DNA of 64,000 nucleotides. It comes from Chromobotia macracanthus (taxonomy: Eukaryota > Chordata > Actinopteri > Cypriniformes > Botiidae). The DNA is taken from positions 372,001 to 436,000 of the forward strand of contig JAZGTH010000108.1 of assembly GCA_036877525.1 (NCBI GenBank). The letters are read 5' to 3'. Made by a program: the position numbers and the translations under genes. The notes under the pieces are model-generated. The model had not been told where the DNA came from, ran no database searches, and saw only the letters and a program-made list of their open reading frames with translations. Below are positions 25,111 through 37,345 of this stretch, in pieces. Position 1 is the stretch's first letter; each line of letters begins with the position of its first letter.

Positions 25111-26365
25111 CATGTACTCATATACACTCAAAGTATAGTTGTGTGTATGTTCATAGTTCATATGACTTAATGAGATTTCCAGCAGACCATCCATCAATTT
25201 TTTTATCTTCTCTGGACTGATCATCAGAAACCAATGCTGAGGGAATGAGGCCACAGTGAGACACATGTCACCATCTCACTCCAGTACAAAGCTGCATGAT
25301 AGAGGAAGAAACATTCAACAGAACTGTTATTTTCAGGACACATTATTTGTTTCATCATATTTCTGTCTTGTACTTGTATGTATCTACTATTAAATGCAAT
25401 CTTTGGCCTGTTATGTTAGATACAGCTGGTGGAAGCACAAATATTCAGGTTCAGTTTATTGTGTTTAAGCAAGAGAATAATTTGTGTTGTGTGTTATGTA
25501 TTTCTCCTAAATGTAATTATTATACATGTTTGGCTAGTACTAATCTCAAACATTGACCAGTTGACAATACCTGAACAAAGAAGAATGAAAAATCATGTAT
25601 TGAATGAGCTTCACAATATGGGAAACATTTTTTAACTCCTCAACCCACATGCTGATGTTTGTCACTGAAATTCAGTCACACACATACAAAGCAACTTGTG
25701 AAGGAGGAATGTAAAATTCACATATTGTATTTTGATTACATACCTTACTCTCGCGGTCAGCAGCACACACTAGCGATTTAAAACGCTATTTGTTCATTAG
25801 CATGAAATTAATCTTCACATTTACCCAGATCCATTCAAATCCAAAGTTTTTTATTGTCTGTTAGGTATTTATTTTATATCTGTGTCAATGTTCATGTGAC
25901 TTAGAGGGGTTTTGAGATCTGTACCTATCCTGGTGTCCTGCTACTCATTCTGAGCTGTGGCCAAGATCTGTTCTTACATGCAGTTGAGACCATTGAAAAC
26001 AACCTCTCAAAAACCTCACATAACTTGTTGTCCAAAGAAGGGAGCTGCTATAGTTTTGATGCCATGTTAACATCCATCAGTATGTACCGGATAAGTTTGT
26101 CAGTTACCTTGGATAATACCCTACATATAGTTTAAAAGTATGGTGGTGTTGGGAGTGTTTGTGCTGCCTGATGGTCACCAGGGCTGGAAAACAGCTGTAC
26201 CTCCTCTGCCAAACACCTCCCAGCACCACCTCCTCTTTGTTGTCAAGGGCAACCTGTGTTGCTATAGGACAAGTGATAATCTACACATTTGAATGATAAG
26301 AGTATCGTACTGATGAAAAATGCTAATGTAGGTCTGTTTGATAAAGAAACAAAGTGTGTGTGCAT
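25111..26365. other. intergenic DNA
   Basis: No gene recognised. The sequence near 26130-26270 is richer in GC, but no motif could be named. Confidence 0.35.
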
Positions 26366-26369
26366 TGTT

Positions 26370-26550
26370 GGGGGTTGGGTGGGTCATTTGGTGTAACACC
26401 TGGGTAGCCTACGGGGTTGACAACATTGTAAGTTCAAACCAGGGGTCTTGGACATGTAGTTAGATGTGACCTAGTGGGCAGATGACTCCACCAGATGATA
26501 AACGTACTGTTTGTGCTTCTAAAAGGAGCCAAATAAAAAAATGTCAAAGG
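26370..26550 (+). repeat. possible tRNA-derived SINE
   Basis: GGGTAGCCTACGGGG resembles a pol III A box, and AGTTCAAACC, about 35 bp later, resembles a B box. An unrelated body and an AAATAAAAAAATG tail follow. The arrangement fits a degenerate SINE head. There is only one copy in the window, so the call is tentative. Confidence 0.3.
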
Positions 26551-26649
26551 TTTTAGAGAGGTGCTGGCTGTTACAAGTTAAATTAGTTTGATAATTAAAT
26601 GAGATGTTTAAAGGATCTTTGTCTACAGACTGCTTTTGGAACACAACAT

Positions 26650-28140
26650 AAAATACATTAAATGTTTCGTTATTTGTGAATCAAAATTGTTCTTGATTAT
26701 TTAACATGAAGAATTTCATCTTAGCTTCACAGTAAAAAACCCACAGTAAAAAGTCCACACTCTTCAGCCGATATCCAGCTGATATGTAATTAGCACTTAG
26801 AAAAGCTTTGCTAAAGTTGCGTATATATTTTAGTGAGAAGAGCAAGTCTCTGCCTGCTGCCATTAGAGACCCCTTTGAGATGTCATTCTCCATAATTGCC
26901 TGACACATCGATTTGTGCAAACAACAAGAGTTGGGTCCTTCAGATCCACTTTGCCACATCCTAGCAACACTTTCTGTCCACCTCCCTGGTCACACACTTC
27001 CATCCCAACAGAAACCAGCCTCTTTTCACCCAAGGACCCCTCTCAAAAGCCCTTCTTGGTGCTTGCGGAAGACCTCAGGCCAGTGCTTGAGAAACATGGG
27101 CCTGAATAGGGCTTGCCCTGCTCATTGTCCTGAGTCCCACTCTATGTACACAGCTTTTACTCTGTGTGTTTTCATCGCCTTAATTGCATCACCCCAGATG
27201 GTCAATGCATCCTACCAATGACAGCAGCAAGCTCACAGGGGTGTTCACAGGAGTCTGATGCAGGTAAGGGAGTGCTTATCCTGAGAGACGTAGCAGGGCT
27301 TGGTGGGAAAGCTCTGCCATATCTTATTGTGACACTGACTTCTGAACCCTTGAGCATCCCCATAACTTTTGATTGCTGTGCATTGTTTTTGTTTAGTTTT
27401 ATGCATGCACACCCTCATTACAGGAAGTGTGTACTTGTGACTATCATTAAACCTGCTAAGTATCTTAAATTATATAACATACTAAAAAGATGATTCATAA
27501 TGCATAATGCATTGTGGAATAAAAGTATATGGAACAGCAAAAGCATCATAAAAAGCAAGTGAGAACCCTTTTCTCCTGTTGCTGTTGCCTTAGGAAAATG
27601 CGGAAAAGATCCAGATTTCCTAGCATTTCTTTCTTTTCTCTGATTCATGGTACTTGCTCCTCTGGTGTGGGCGAAATGCACAGCCCCTGTGTGGGTTGAG
27701 TTCTCTCTGGCCCAAATAGAGTCACGTACCTACTGTGACTCGCTTTGTGGCAGATGTGACTGGTGATTAAAAGTGCCATCAAAACATTTTCCTCACCCTT
27801 GACCTTTACACTAGTGAAAGAGAGAGGAATAGGCACAGTGTGTGTTGCAGAGACTCTCAGAGAAATTTCCTCTTTGGTTATCATTTCCACAATCATTTTC
27901 TAAGCACTTGCCACATTATGTTTATCAAAGAGAACACATAATTATCTTTTTGTTTACTTTAATAAGGAGGCATCTGAGTGCTCCAGACTCAAGCACACAT
28001 GTGCACTCTCAAACACTAGAAATATTGCCAAAAACAGGAGTAATGATATTGTCCTATTCACTTGGTGTAATTAAAACATTAGTAAGTATTAGCTTTTAAC
28101 TAACCTAACTACTATGCAAATGTAAGTTATTGTTTGAGTT
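26650..28140. other. candidate regulatory stretch, no coding exon
   Basis: Repeat-poor, fairly complex DNA. The segments 26680-26930 and 27540-27860 are the most CNE-like, with TAATTAG, TTAATTG and CCATAATTG. A good splice donor context (GCAG|GTAAGG) occurs at about 27262, but no matching exon was found. Open frames at 26913-27221 and 27164-27493 show no known domain. Confidence 0.25.
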
Positions 28141-28311
28141 GCAGAACACAGAGTGTCCCCTTTCAGCTTACTGGCCAATGAAAGTTGCTATTTAGAAATG
28201 CTATTTAGAATGTGATGTGATGGTACTGTTAATTTCAAGAGGTACTTATCTCAAAGTCAACATCTTACCTCTGTTTTCCATGATGCCACATTTTGCCACC
28301 TTTATTAGTTG

Positions 28312-28324
28312 GTAGCCAGGCAAC
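28312..28324 (+). promoter_or_regulatory. X-box (RFX factor site)
   Basis: GTAGCCAGGCAAC matches the RFX consensus GTNRCC-N-RGYAAC at each defined position. It lies in a complex, repeat-free stretch (28140-28760), 20 kb from either gene and 370 bp from a CTCF core motif. Confidence 0.45.
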
Positions 28325-28690
28325 CTGAAGAGCGTGGCTTTAGCAAATGGATGAATTTGGAATGCTGGAAACCCGGGCTTGACCCAAAGCCCTAACATTG
28401 ACAACCATATTGGCTCCCTTTTCTCTTCCTGCTATGGAAGATGTCACCGATAAACGTTACCTTGTCTCGGCAGGTGTGCCAATATGGAGAGGCTCATAGC
28501 ACTGACGGGGGTCACTAGCCCAACCCTGTTACCCCCATTTATTTAAATAATGGTCCATTAGGTGGTGGCCAATGAGAATGTAGCAGTCTGTGACCTGTAG
28601 ATAAAAGAAATAATTACCTCTGGGACACGTCCTGCATAAAGCATTTCTACTATTACAGAACAGGACGTTTAATGCATATCAATGCTCCTG

Positions 28691-28704
28691 CCACTAGATG
28701 GCAG
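28691..28704 (+). promoter_or_regulatory. CTCF core motif
   Basis: CCACTAGATGGCAG matches the CCASYAGRKGGCRS consensus fully, in TG...CAG context. It is not inside a recognised repeat, so it is the best placed CTCF candidate between the two genes. Confidence 0.5.
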
Positions 28705-28759
28705 CAGTATAGGTGCTCCTGCATAGCATGCCAAATGTCCCAAAAGTAGACTGCAACTT

Positions 28760-30600
28760 TGGGGGTGTCGCATGGAATTTGCATTCTGTCACGCCTGTAA
28801 GTAGTTTTATTTCAATCTAATCAATTAGGTTTTATAATGATGTGACTTATGGACCCATCTGCATCAGCATCTCACATATTGCAGCTTAGCAGCAGTCTAC
28901 AGAGCCTCATGGAGGTGTTGCCTTGTAACATTTCCAGTTAACCATTGAAGAGCAGTTTTCATATAATGCATGTGCAACTACTTTCTCATCAATACCTTCA
29001 GAAGTATGTTTTACTTCAGAGGATGTTTGATTTCAGAGAAGTGTCCAAATGAAAAGTTTCTTAGGAGAAGCATAATATATTCACCTGCTGAGACGGTTTT
29101 AAATAAGGCTTTGTAAATGCCTAATTAGGGGCTGTGGAATATATTTCATTGTTTCATTTTCATACGTATGCCATCTTTGGTGTTTTAAAGATGTATCAAA
29201 TGATCATTTGTGCAACATTAGTGATCATTAGTGATTATTTGTTCCATCTCTGCTCAAGTAGTCAAACATATACACAGATAAACACAGGAATATGAAAGAA
29301 AATGAAACCTGAGAACTATTCCCAGTAAGCAATCACCACACATCTTCTAGGCCTGTCCTCTACATTCAATATTTAGTGACTGCTATATTGGCTGGATTGC
29401 CCAGGACAGCCATAGTTCTATTATACAGATGGACAGATTGCTATTTTTATCATTGTTACTTTTTATACAAATCAAGCCTAAGTGTGTTCTGCCCTATTGA
29501 ACACCAAATGTAGTTGAGACACCATTGAGCACTTGTGTTTATACACAACAAAAAAACACAAAACAAGAAAAAAAGATGGCCAATTAAGGTTGCTTGAGCT
29601 GTCCTCGTGCCCTTGACATTTTATTCTTCAATTGATATCATCTTATAAAGACACCTTTTCAGTATTAAAGAATAGGATGTAAATCTTATTCCCATTCTAA
29701 ATGGATTTTCATCTTCATTTGAAATTGTCATCTTGACCTTTTGAGGAAAGTTTCACCTCCTCACAAAACATGCTAATTGCCCTCGAAAGAAGAGTATAAA
29801 TAGTATATTTACAGAATAATTATCCTGAAATTTGGCTGCCCATCTGTGGAGGGGACATTGAATTTTTTGTTCTTTTCTTTTTTTGGGATGTGTTAATTAA
29901 AAGGCTTCAGAAAACACAGATGGGTAACGTGTCCCTCCAGGGTGGTGGATGGTTCAAGGTGAGCCTTACAGCCTCCTTAATATCCGGTCTTCTGTGTTTT
30001 GGGTGTCCGTTTACCTGGAAGAAACTGAGGAACAGTATGTGAGAAGGAAACAAAGTTCACAATAATATCCATGTGCATGTTGTGTGAAGAGTGTACAGAC
30101 TGTGGGTGTGGTAACTATATCCTATGCTCCAGGGCAAGAGAGCTTTATAGTCTTCTAAGACATGATTTTCAGGAGTTAGTCAGTGCACACATGAATGCAA
30201 CATCATTGTATCAGGCCTTAAAGACTAACACAAAAGTTACAAAAAGTTGTAAATCCCACTGCCAAATAAAATGAAGTCAATATGATGAAGAAGACTTCTA
30301 GCAATATTAGAACAAAGTGAAACTGACATTAAAGCAAAATGTTCTTTAGCTATTGTTGGCCAGCAGCTGTTTAAACTACAACATTGATATAAAAATGCAA
30401 CATCATTGTCAATTTGTTAATTGATGAAAACATTTCCCCTTTGTCATCTCCAAAAATAGTGAAATATTTTTCCATAAAGACTGTAAACATTTTTATGACG
30501 GCACCTTAAAAGGAAGTATGAAAAAACTCAGTTATCAGAGATCTATTGCATCTTGTATGGTAAAGCACTGTTTGTGAAGTGGAGTCCTCTGAAGTGTATT
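28760..30600. other. repeat-poor intergenic DNA
   Basis: No gene recognised. The intervals 29085-29170 and 29580-29860 have CNE-like texture, with intact CCTAATTAG, CATGCTAATTG and CAATTGATAT words. The frame at 30071-30274 has no known domain. Confidence 0.3.
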
Positions 30601-30639
30601 GGGTCATTCCATGTCAACTCAACCAGAGAGGTCCCGAGT

Positions 30640-31785
30640 TCAATTTATTATTTTTTTATCTTTACAGAAGCAAGACCAACATAAATAGTGATGAAATGCC
30701 ATTGATGGATTAGAGTAATCCATTCATTTGTAGAGGGGGATCAAAATGACAATTTTCACCTAAAGTGTAAAATGACTAAGGTTTCAGCATCAGTTTTTTA
30801 TTTTTACACAGAGATTGGAAGACCTGTTAGGAAAATCTGTTGACTTTAGCTATGCTTGTTGTGTTATATTCCAATAGTGACGGTATAAAAATGATGAAAA
30901 AGCACTTTTTGTCTTCTTTTTACAAACTCATGTTAGAGATAACATGACATGAGAGATAATTAGAGATAATTAATGTCCTTTTAGATTTTCATTTAAAGCA
31001 AATATTCTTTTGGGAGCTACATTTTAAGACCCTGTATGGTATAGTCCTAGTGATATAGGGACCTAAATGGGCCTCCATTAAACTGTTAAATTGTACAAAT
31101 TTTAATAATCAAAAACCAAATGTGGGTCACTTTGTAAAATTCTGGTACTTCATTTCTTTTAAATAGGAATGTTGAAGCCAAAAATGTACCTTTAGTCCAA
31201 AAATAAATATATTTTGTGAAAATATATTTTAAAGTTGAGGTGATATATATAAGCCATAGCAGTGGATAATTGTTAACAGTAACTCCAAGACATTAAAATG
31301 ATTATATTCAATACAGTTGTTTTGATAGAAGAAAAGAAGATACATGTCTGGCTTCAACATTATGTAGCTACCAAAGGAAAGTGTCTTTAGAATGAGGCTC
31401 TGAAAGGAAATTGAAATATCTCAAATACTTCTTGAGTTACAGGCATGTAAACTTTATAAAAAGAACACAAAAAGTGTGTTTTCTTCATTTCTGATTTTCA
31501 CTTTTGGTCACAGATCTTCCTTAAAGATTTTCTAATAGATCTACCAATCTCTGAATAAATAAAATAAATAAAATAAAGATGCTGGCATCTTTCTCAAGTA
31601 ATTTTTACTTCTGCTAATATGGCTCCAAATTTCAGGTTTTGACCCCCCCTTGCCAAATTATTGGATTACTCAATAACTATTACTGTATCAATTTTACTGT
31701 ATCAATTTAATATTTTGCCATTTATCACTATTTATGTTGGTCTTGCTTCTGTAAAAATATATTTTTTTAATCTGAGCTGCATTAC
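30640..31785. mobile_element. large imperfect foldback (inverted-repeat) element
   Basis: Left-arm blocks recur as reverse complements in reverse order on the right. ACAGAAGCAAGACCAACATA (30665-30684) pairs with the block at about 31731-31752. The GGGGGATCAAAATGA block at about 30736 pairs with one near 31640. CAGAGATTGG (about 30810) pairs with one near 31545. A CACTTTTTGTCTTCTTTTTA block (30903-30922) pairs with one near 31460. GGGAGCTACATTTTAAGACC (31013-31032) pairs with one near 31360. The arms are about 400 bp and the centre about 320 bp, with no coding capacity. Best read as an old non-autonomous DNA transposon. Confidence 0.7.
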
Positions 31786-31829
31786 AAACATTACAAAATA
31801 AATGTTTAAATTCAAAACAGTTTGTTCAA

Positions 31830-32090
31830 TAACTTGCATTCAGTCTGGTAAATTCAATTAAAAAGATCTGACTTAATACATTTAATGCAAAAGACTCAGT
31901 TCAGAAAATTCAGTACAAAGTTTCAACTCAGAAGATTTGATCCGAGGAATTTGATTCTACATTCTTAGTTCAAAAACATTCAGTTTGTTAAAGTTGCTAG
32001 GTTCAGTTCAAGTACTCAGTTCAAAAGAGTCCAGTTCGATTTCTTCCACTCAAAAGAATAGGTTTCAGTTCAGTCAGTTCAATGGTATCT
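31830..32090. repeat. degenerate minisatellite of CAGTTCAAAA-type units
   Basis: Words related to CTCAGTTCAAAAGA recur every 20-35 bp at least ten times (ACTCAGTTCAGAAAATTCAG, AACTCAGAAG, TTAGTTCAAAAA, CTCAGTTCAAAAGAG, CAGTTCAGTCAGTTCAA). The units have diverged in length and sequence, implying an old tandem array. Confidence 0.5.
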
Positions 32091-32231
32091 GTTTGAATTG
32101 ATAGATTCACAGGTAAAAGATTAAATTCCACCATTCAAGAAAAATACTGTATAGAACAAAAATAAGAGATAAATGGTTCCATCTCCACAAAAAAATATTA
32201 CTTTGAGCAGTTTCTTACAAAAAAGTTCCTC

Positions 32232-32286
32232 TCAGGGTCCTGGCTTCTGTCTTGAGTTTTTCCAAGTTCTCTTGCCAGGACCCTGA
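32232..32286. repeat. perfect 13-bp inverted repeat (hairpin 1)
   Basis: TCAGGGTCCTGGC at 32232-32244 and its exact complement at 32274-32286, with a 29-bp spacer. GC-rich against an AT-rich background. It lies 17 bp left of the LTR-like block. Confidence 0.6.
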
Positions 32287-32302
32287 CATCCCCTCTTTTT
32301 CG

Positions 32303-32742
32303 TGTCAGAGCATGATGTTTGGATCCTGACTCTATTCTAGTCTTGGTTCTTGTATTTTAGAGTCAGGATCTAGGCTCATGCTCTGTGTCTTTGTGACCTG
32401 TGCAAGCACATGGCCATTGTTTGTTTACTTTGTGCCATGTGCTCTCCTGTCTCATGTATTGACCTCACCCTCTTGTTTCCTCATTAATCATCCCATCATT
32501 GGTTCATTCCCCTCACCTGCCTGCTCTCATTAACTGCCTTATTGCCTTCTGTTTTGATGCCCTTGTGTTTGCTGCCTTGTACTGGTGTATTGTTTCTTGT
32601 TCCTGATGTTTTTTGTTCACGGGGTAAGTCAAGAAGTCTGCCTCGTCTAGTTTTGAGCTCAACTTTATATTTATATATATTTAATGTGTCTAGCTAAATT
32701 TTGATTTTGTCTTGTTTTGGTTCTCGTTTTCCCCTCGTGACA
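32303..32742 (+). mobile_element. putative solo LTR
   Basis: A 440-bp block with complementary termini TGTCA...TGACA and pyrimidine-rich CCTG/CTTG/TCCT content typical of LTRs. The left end carries a second hairpin: GATCCTGACTCT at 32322-32333 and its complement at 32359-32370, extended outside by AGAGCATGA/TCATGCTCT. No internal region, primer site or clear target duplication was found, so solo-LTR is the favoured but unproven reading. Confidence 0.4.
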
Positions 32743-34425
32743 GTTTTTTTTGTTTAAAAGCTGATCTGCGATTGGGTTTTCACTCACCATGTCCCTGACA
32801 GTTCCATTTATGCATAAATCAGGTAATTGGAATTTTCCTACCCCATTCCTGGGTTAGGTGGACGAATATTATCTAAGACAGCATTTGTCCCGTGTGGGTT
32901 GGCTCACTGTCTTGCGTAATCTCATTAAAATGAGTGACGTTTCAACATGGAAAAAAAGTGACCCATGTATATACATGCAATAAGTTTACAAGAATATCAA
33001 GTTTATAACAGTACGCATTGCATTTGTCAGCTTGCTAAGTGTTTAGCTGTGACATTTTTAGAGTAATTGGATAACTTGGGCAACATCGCACTAATTAATA
33101 GTTACTCATCATTGTCATAACACAATATTAACATTTAGGACCCATAAACACATTACTGCTTATCCAACAGACTTCTTTTACATTTAGAACTGAGTTTGCA
33201 TTTTCTCACTATCAGATATATCCAGTAATATTTCACGTCAAATACATTTACAACCATTTACACAGAAAAATGTAGTAATAAAGACACTTTATTTTATCCA
33301 CTCTGATTCGTTTTCTCTGCTTTCTTTAACTCTTGCTCAAAGTTGTGGAAAAATGAAGGGAAAATGGCTTTGTCCATCCAGAAACAAAGTGATGGGGGAA
33401 GCGTCTAATTAGACTTAACGTAATTGGATGTTCACAGTGATGTCAATCAATTTACTGATATGGATTTTACAATTTCACTCACACTATTACTCATTCTCTT
33501 ACTTGTATAAGTTAGCTAACTTATACAGGGTAACATATGAATTTATCAAAGGATGGCAATCTTTTGTTCTTCACAGCTGAGACACAAGCGACTTAGTTTC
33601 TCTTTATTTGTAAATTCTCTTAATTTGTATTTCTATTAAAACTAGAAGTAGCAGGATGTTCTGTTGGTTAAAATGTACAGCACCTTACATGTCATAACTA
33701 AACCTTTCAAGTTTAGACATTTTTAAACTTCTATCAAGTTATCTGCAGTCATTCATTTCTGAGGTCTACTGTCAAAATAAGTAATCAATAATTGACTAAT
33801 CAGTGGTCATTATTTACGTTGTTTTGTCAGCTGGATGCATGAACACTTTTCAACTGAAGCACAAGTGCTCCACGACCTTCTTTCCTCCTCCAGAGAATGT
33901 AGGCTTGCTCACTTTACAGAAACACATTGGCGTTTTGTTCAAACACTGCACACTTGGTATTTCCATTCTGTTGTCAAGTCTATAAGATGTGTATTGATCA
34001 TCTAGATGGAGTAACTGTTCTCTGTTCTCTGTGAAACCATAGGAAAGAATTCTACAGATTATAATGTATTGCTTGTGAAGCTTATCCTTGCCATTTTATT
34101 CTAAACAGAATTTTAAAAGCCTCAAGACCCATTTCAAGTTGGCAGTGCATGCACATGCAGCGGGTCTCCTTAATCATCTTTTTGTTAGTTTACATATTAC
34201 CAAGTGTTATGTATGTGTGTGTGGAATATAAACGCCTGCTGTTAAGTTTCTTAGTTTCAAATGGGGTTGGAACTTACCATTTCCATGTAGAAAAGTACAC
34301 AGGACTGTTGCATCATGGTCATGACAAAGACAAGGTTAAACCCGATGATTCCAGACAAAGCTATCAAGCTAGTGTATAGTTTAGCACATCAAGCTGACAA
34401 GAGCAGAGATCATCCATCCAGATCA
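32743..34425. other. intergenic DNA, no gene seen
   Basis: AT-rich, with no recognised repeat or gene. The frames at 33803-33985 and 34149-34379 have no known domain. Confidence 0.35.
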
Positions 34426-34429
34426 TTAT

Positions 34430-35632
34430 CAATATACATACAGATCAAATAGGTCAACTGACAACAATATTTCCACAACCCTCCACACTGCTCCACTTGT
34501 AACAGGGCACATATGCACGGCTGATGTTTGTCGAATACAGTGCTTTTAATACCATCATACCTAGCATACTGTTCTCCAAGATGTCTAATATAGGCTTTCA
34601 GGGTAACATCTGCCTCTGATATAGGGCTTCTTAATAAACAACTCACAGTCTGTCAGGATGGGCCCCCACATCCGCTGTGTCATTCAGCACTGAGGCTCCA
34701 CAAGGCTGCATGTTAAGACCTTTCCTTTACTCCCTTTATACATGCTACTGCACAACACCAATGCCATCATCAAATCTGCAGATGATACAACAGTGTTTGG
34801 GCTGATCACTGGTGGAAACAAAATCTGCCTACAGGGAGGTACAGAGACTGACAGACTGGTGCACAGACAATAACCTGACACCAAAAATAAACAAAAAAAC
34901 AGATCATTCATTTCAGAAGGAATTAAGTAGATCATTAGCAACTGCACATAAATGGTGACAGAGTGGAAAGCGTCTCTAGTTTTAGGTTCTTGGACATCTC
35001 AGAAAATCTGGCATTTTACTTCCTAAGAACTCTCAGGTAGGTTAATCTGTTGCAGTAACATATGATTTCCTTCTACTGTTGCTCCTTTGTAGGTGTTTAC
35101 ATTTCATTTATACTTCTGTTAACACTGTCTGTGAAAGGCATCCAACATTACCACCCTGCACATGACCTGTTTGAACTTCTAAATACTTCAGGAATACAAC
35201 TGTGCAATATTACACAGGAACAATATTTGTGCAATACAATATGTGCAACTTAGGATCTATTTAAGGATTTTAGGATTTAATTAAATATTACTTAGGAAAA
35301 TCGTCGGGTTTAACATATTTATCATGTGTTGTTTATTTGCCCAGATTTAATATTAGCAATATTAAATCTGTGCAATATATCTGTGCAATATCATATCTGT
35401 AACGTAAATACAATATCTTACAGTATCATGTCTATTATTTTATAGTCATTCTGAACAGTGCAATGTGTGAATGCATTTGTATGTTTTTATGTTTGAATGT
35501 GTGAACGCATGTGAACATTTGATGTACAGACTCTTTTTAAAGTATTTTTCTTGTATTGTATTATGATATACTAAGAAAAGTTTCAGAGAGTGCCCCCCAA
35601 TTTCATTGTATTTACCATGCAATGATTTTAAA
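34430..35632 (+). mobile_element. degenerate LINE, 3' half (L2/CR1/Rex1-like)
   Basis: Reverse-transcriptase remnants on the plus strand with several stops. A SVRMGPH-like stretch is near 34650. The catalytic FADDTT motif is decayed to SADDTT at about 34775-34792, followed by DRLVHRQ. After the coding relic comes a 3' UTR with repeated TGTGCAATAT words and the ending CAATTTCATTGTATTTACCA at about 35598-35617, as seen at the ends of fish L2-type elements. The 5' half is missing, as is usual for LINE copies. Inactive. Confidence 0.7.
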
Positions 35633-37165
35633 GAAAATCTCAGGTAAGCAATTGTTAAATCATTGATAATTTTTCTGCTACACTTCCAAAAATTTAGATT
35701 ATCTTAGCAACATTTAGTAAAACATTTAGTTACACATAACCAAGGTAATGCAACAAAGCAATGGCAATATCCTGCTTTGGGCTGTGCATACACATATTGT
35801 ATAATCTTCATTAGGAAGGACAGAACTGACTATTGAAAAATATTGAAAAAGCTCTCTAGTTCATACTCTCTGTTATGCTTATACTTTTATCTGCTGCTCT
35901 TTTGTGCTCTTATGTGCATATAAGAGTTACGTTAAACCCCAGAGTGTCAGGTATTCACTTAAATCAGGCACTTTTCCTTGGCACCTTTCTCTCTGAACAA
36001 TTACTTTCATGATTCTCTGCACCTCAGAATCCCTATTCATGTGACTCGGAATCTTTAGACACTATTAACGGGATGGTTTTGAATGCATTTAAGAGAACAG
36101 AATAAAAAAAGAAAATTTTTAGTTAAGTACACTTGCCATTACAACTAGCCAAAAGTAAATGGTGGACAGCTCCCAGGGAGAGAATCTTCATTTGTTGTGA
36201 GAATGCACAGGGCTGCCCTGGTGTTAATTAAACATTTTTCCCAAAAGTGCACCCTTGGCTGAGACCGAATGAAGCTCTCAGATGCATTTGTGTTTGGAGA
36301 AGCATTCTGTCTGTGTGAGCTACCCTCCTTGAGTGGTCGATATATCAAAACTTGAACCAGTAAATACAAGAATGGCATGCCATTGGTGTCTTTATGTGCT
36401 CGTCCAGCTCATTTGAAGTGTTCCTGTCATCAGGCTTGGCAAGGGATATATCTTAATAGCTTGACCACAAGGGTCTATCATCTCCATTCTTGCTCCGAAG
36501 GTCTTTAAAGAAGACCTCTGAGTGGTCATAATGGAACTGCCATCACACAAAGATTCACAACAGGATGAGTGGAAAGGATTTTTGTAGCTTCATGAATACA
36601 TTGCTAGTCTAACCAGCTACTTTAGATTATATGGAACCTGAGGACAATTTATTTATGTGTATTCGTCACATCGTGCCGTTGCTCTCAAGAGCAAGGACAA
36701 GATCAGGCTAATCTCTGTCTTTTACTTGTGAAGTGGTGGCCAACAAAAACTTACGGTAATGTATTCCTACATTGATACTTGTGCCCTCTCTATTTAACAC
36801 AATCGTTATGATGCAAGAACTCGTAGCTTCCCACAATAAAATATGTGAGACTCCTCTTCAGTCGTCAGTTAAAAGAGAGAGGATAGGATTTCAAGACACT
36901 TTACAATCATCATTCTGTTGGATGATTGCTGTTACAAAAATAAACTGCTCTCCAGGGCCAGGCTAAAACACACTTTCCATGGAATCTGAATTTATTTTAT
37001 TTATAATGTCTTCTTAAAGTATCTTAAAACCTTAAATATCTAAATAACTTCAATATAATTTTGGAATCTATGTTTCATCAAATATGTTAAAACTAATTAA
37101 CTTCCTTTTTCCTTCTACCTGCTATGTCAATCTCCGGCTGAATGTGTGGCGACAACAACTCAAAA
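35633..37165. other. intergenic DNA with candidate conserved block B
   Basis: No gene. The segment 36130-36580 is complex and repeat-free, with TGTTAATTAAACA and mixed composition. It could be a conserved element. The frame at 36145-36378 (minus) overlaps it without domain similarity. Confidence 0.3.
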
Positions 37166-37169
37166 TAAT

Positions 37170-37345
37170 GTTGGTAGATTTGACATTGAGTGTTAAAATT
37201 AACACTTTCCGAGTGAACATACAGGTCTATCTTTGCTAGGGTTTAGCTAACACTGACAAAATTGTTGCTCATTTAACACTGCGTAAATGTCAATTTTAAA
37301 CACTCATGGTGTTTAGAAATTAACACCATGTAAACACCCTGTGCT
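37170..37345. repeat. palindrome-rich short element (MITE candidate)
   Basis: AGTGTTAAAATTAACACT at 37189-37206 is an 8-bp-arm palindrome. Related TTAACACT, GTGTTTA and TAACACC words recur in both orientations through 37340. Such AGTGTTAA-rich inverted elements are common in fish; family not assigned. Confidence 0.4.

Noticed and set aside
27230..27270. GCAG|GTAAGG as the end of a lncRNA exon
   Set aside because: An isolated donor without a supporting acceptor, promoter or conserved exon is not enough.
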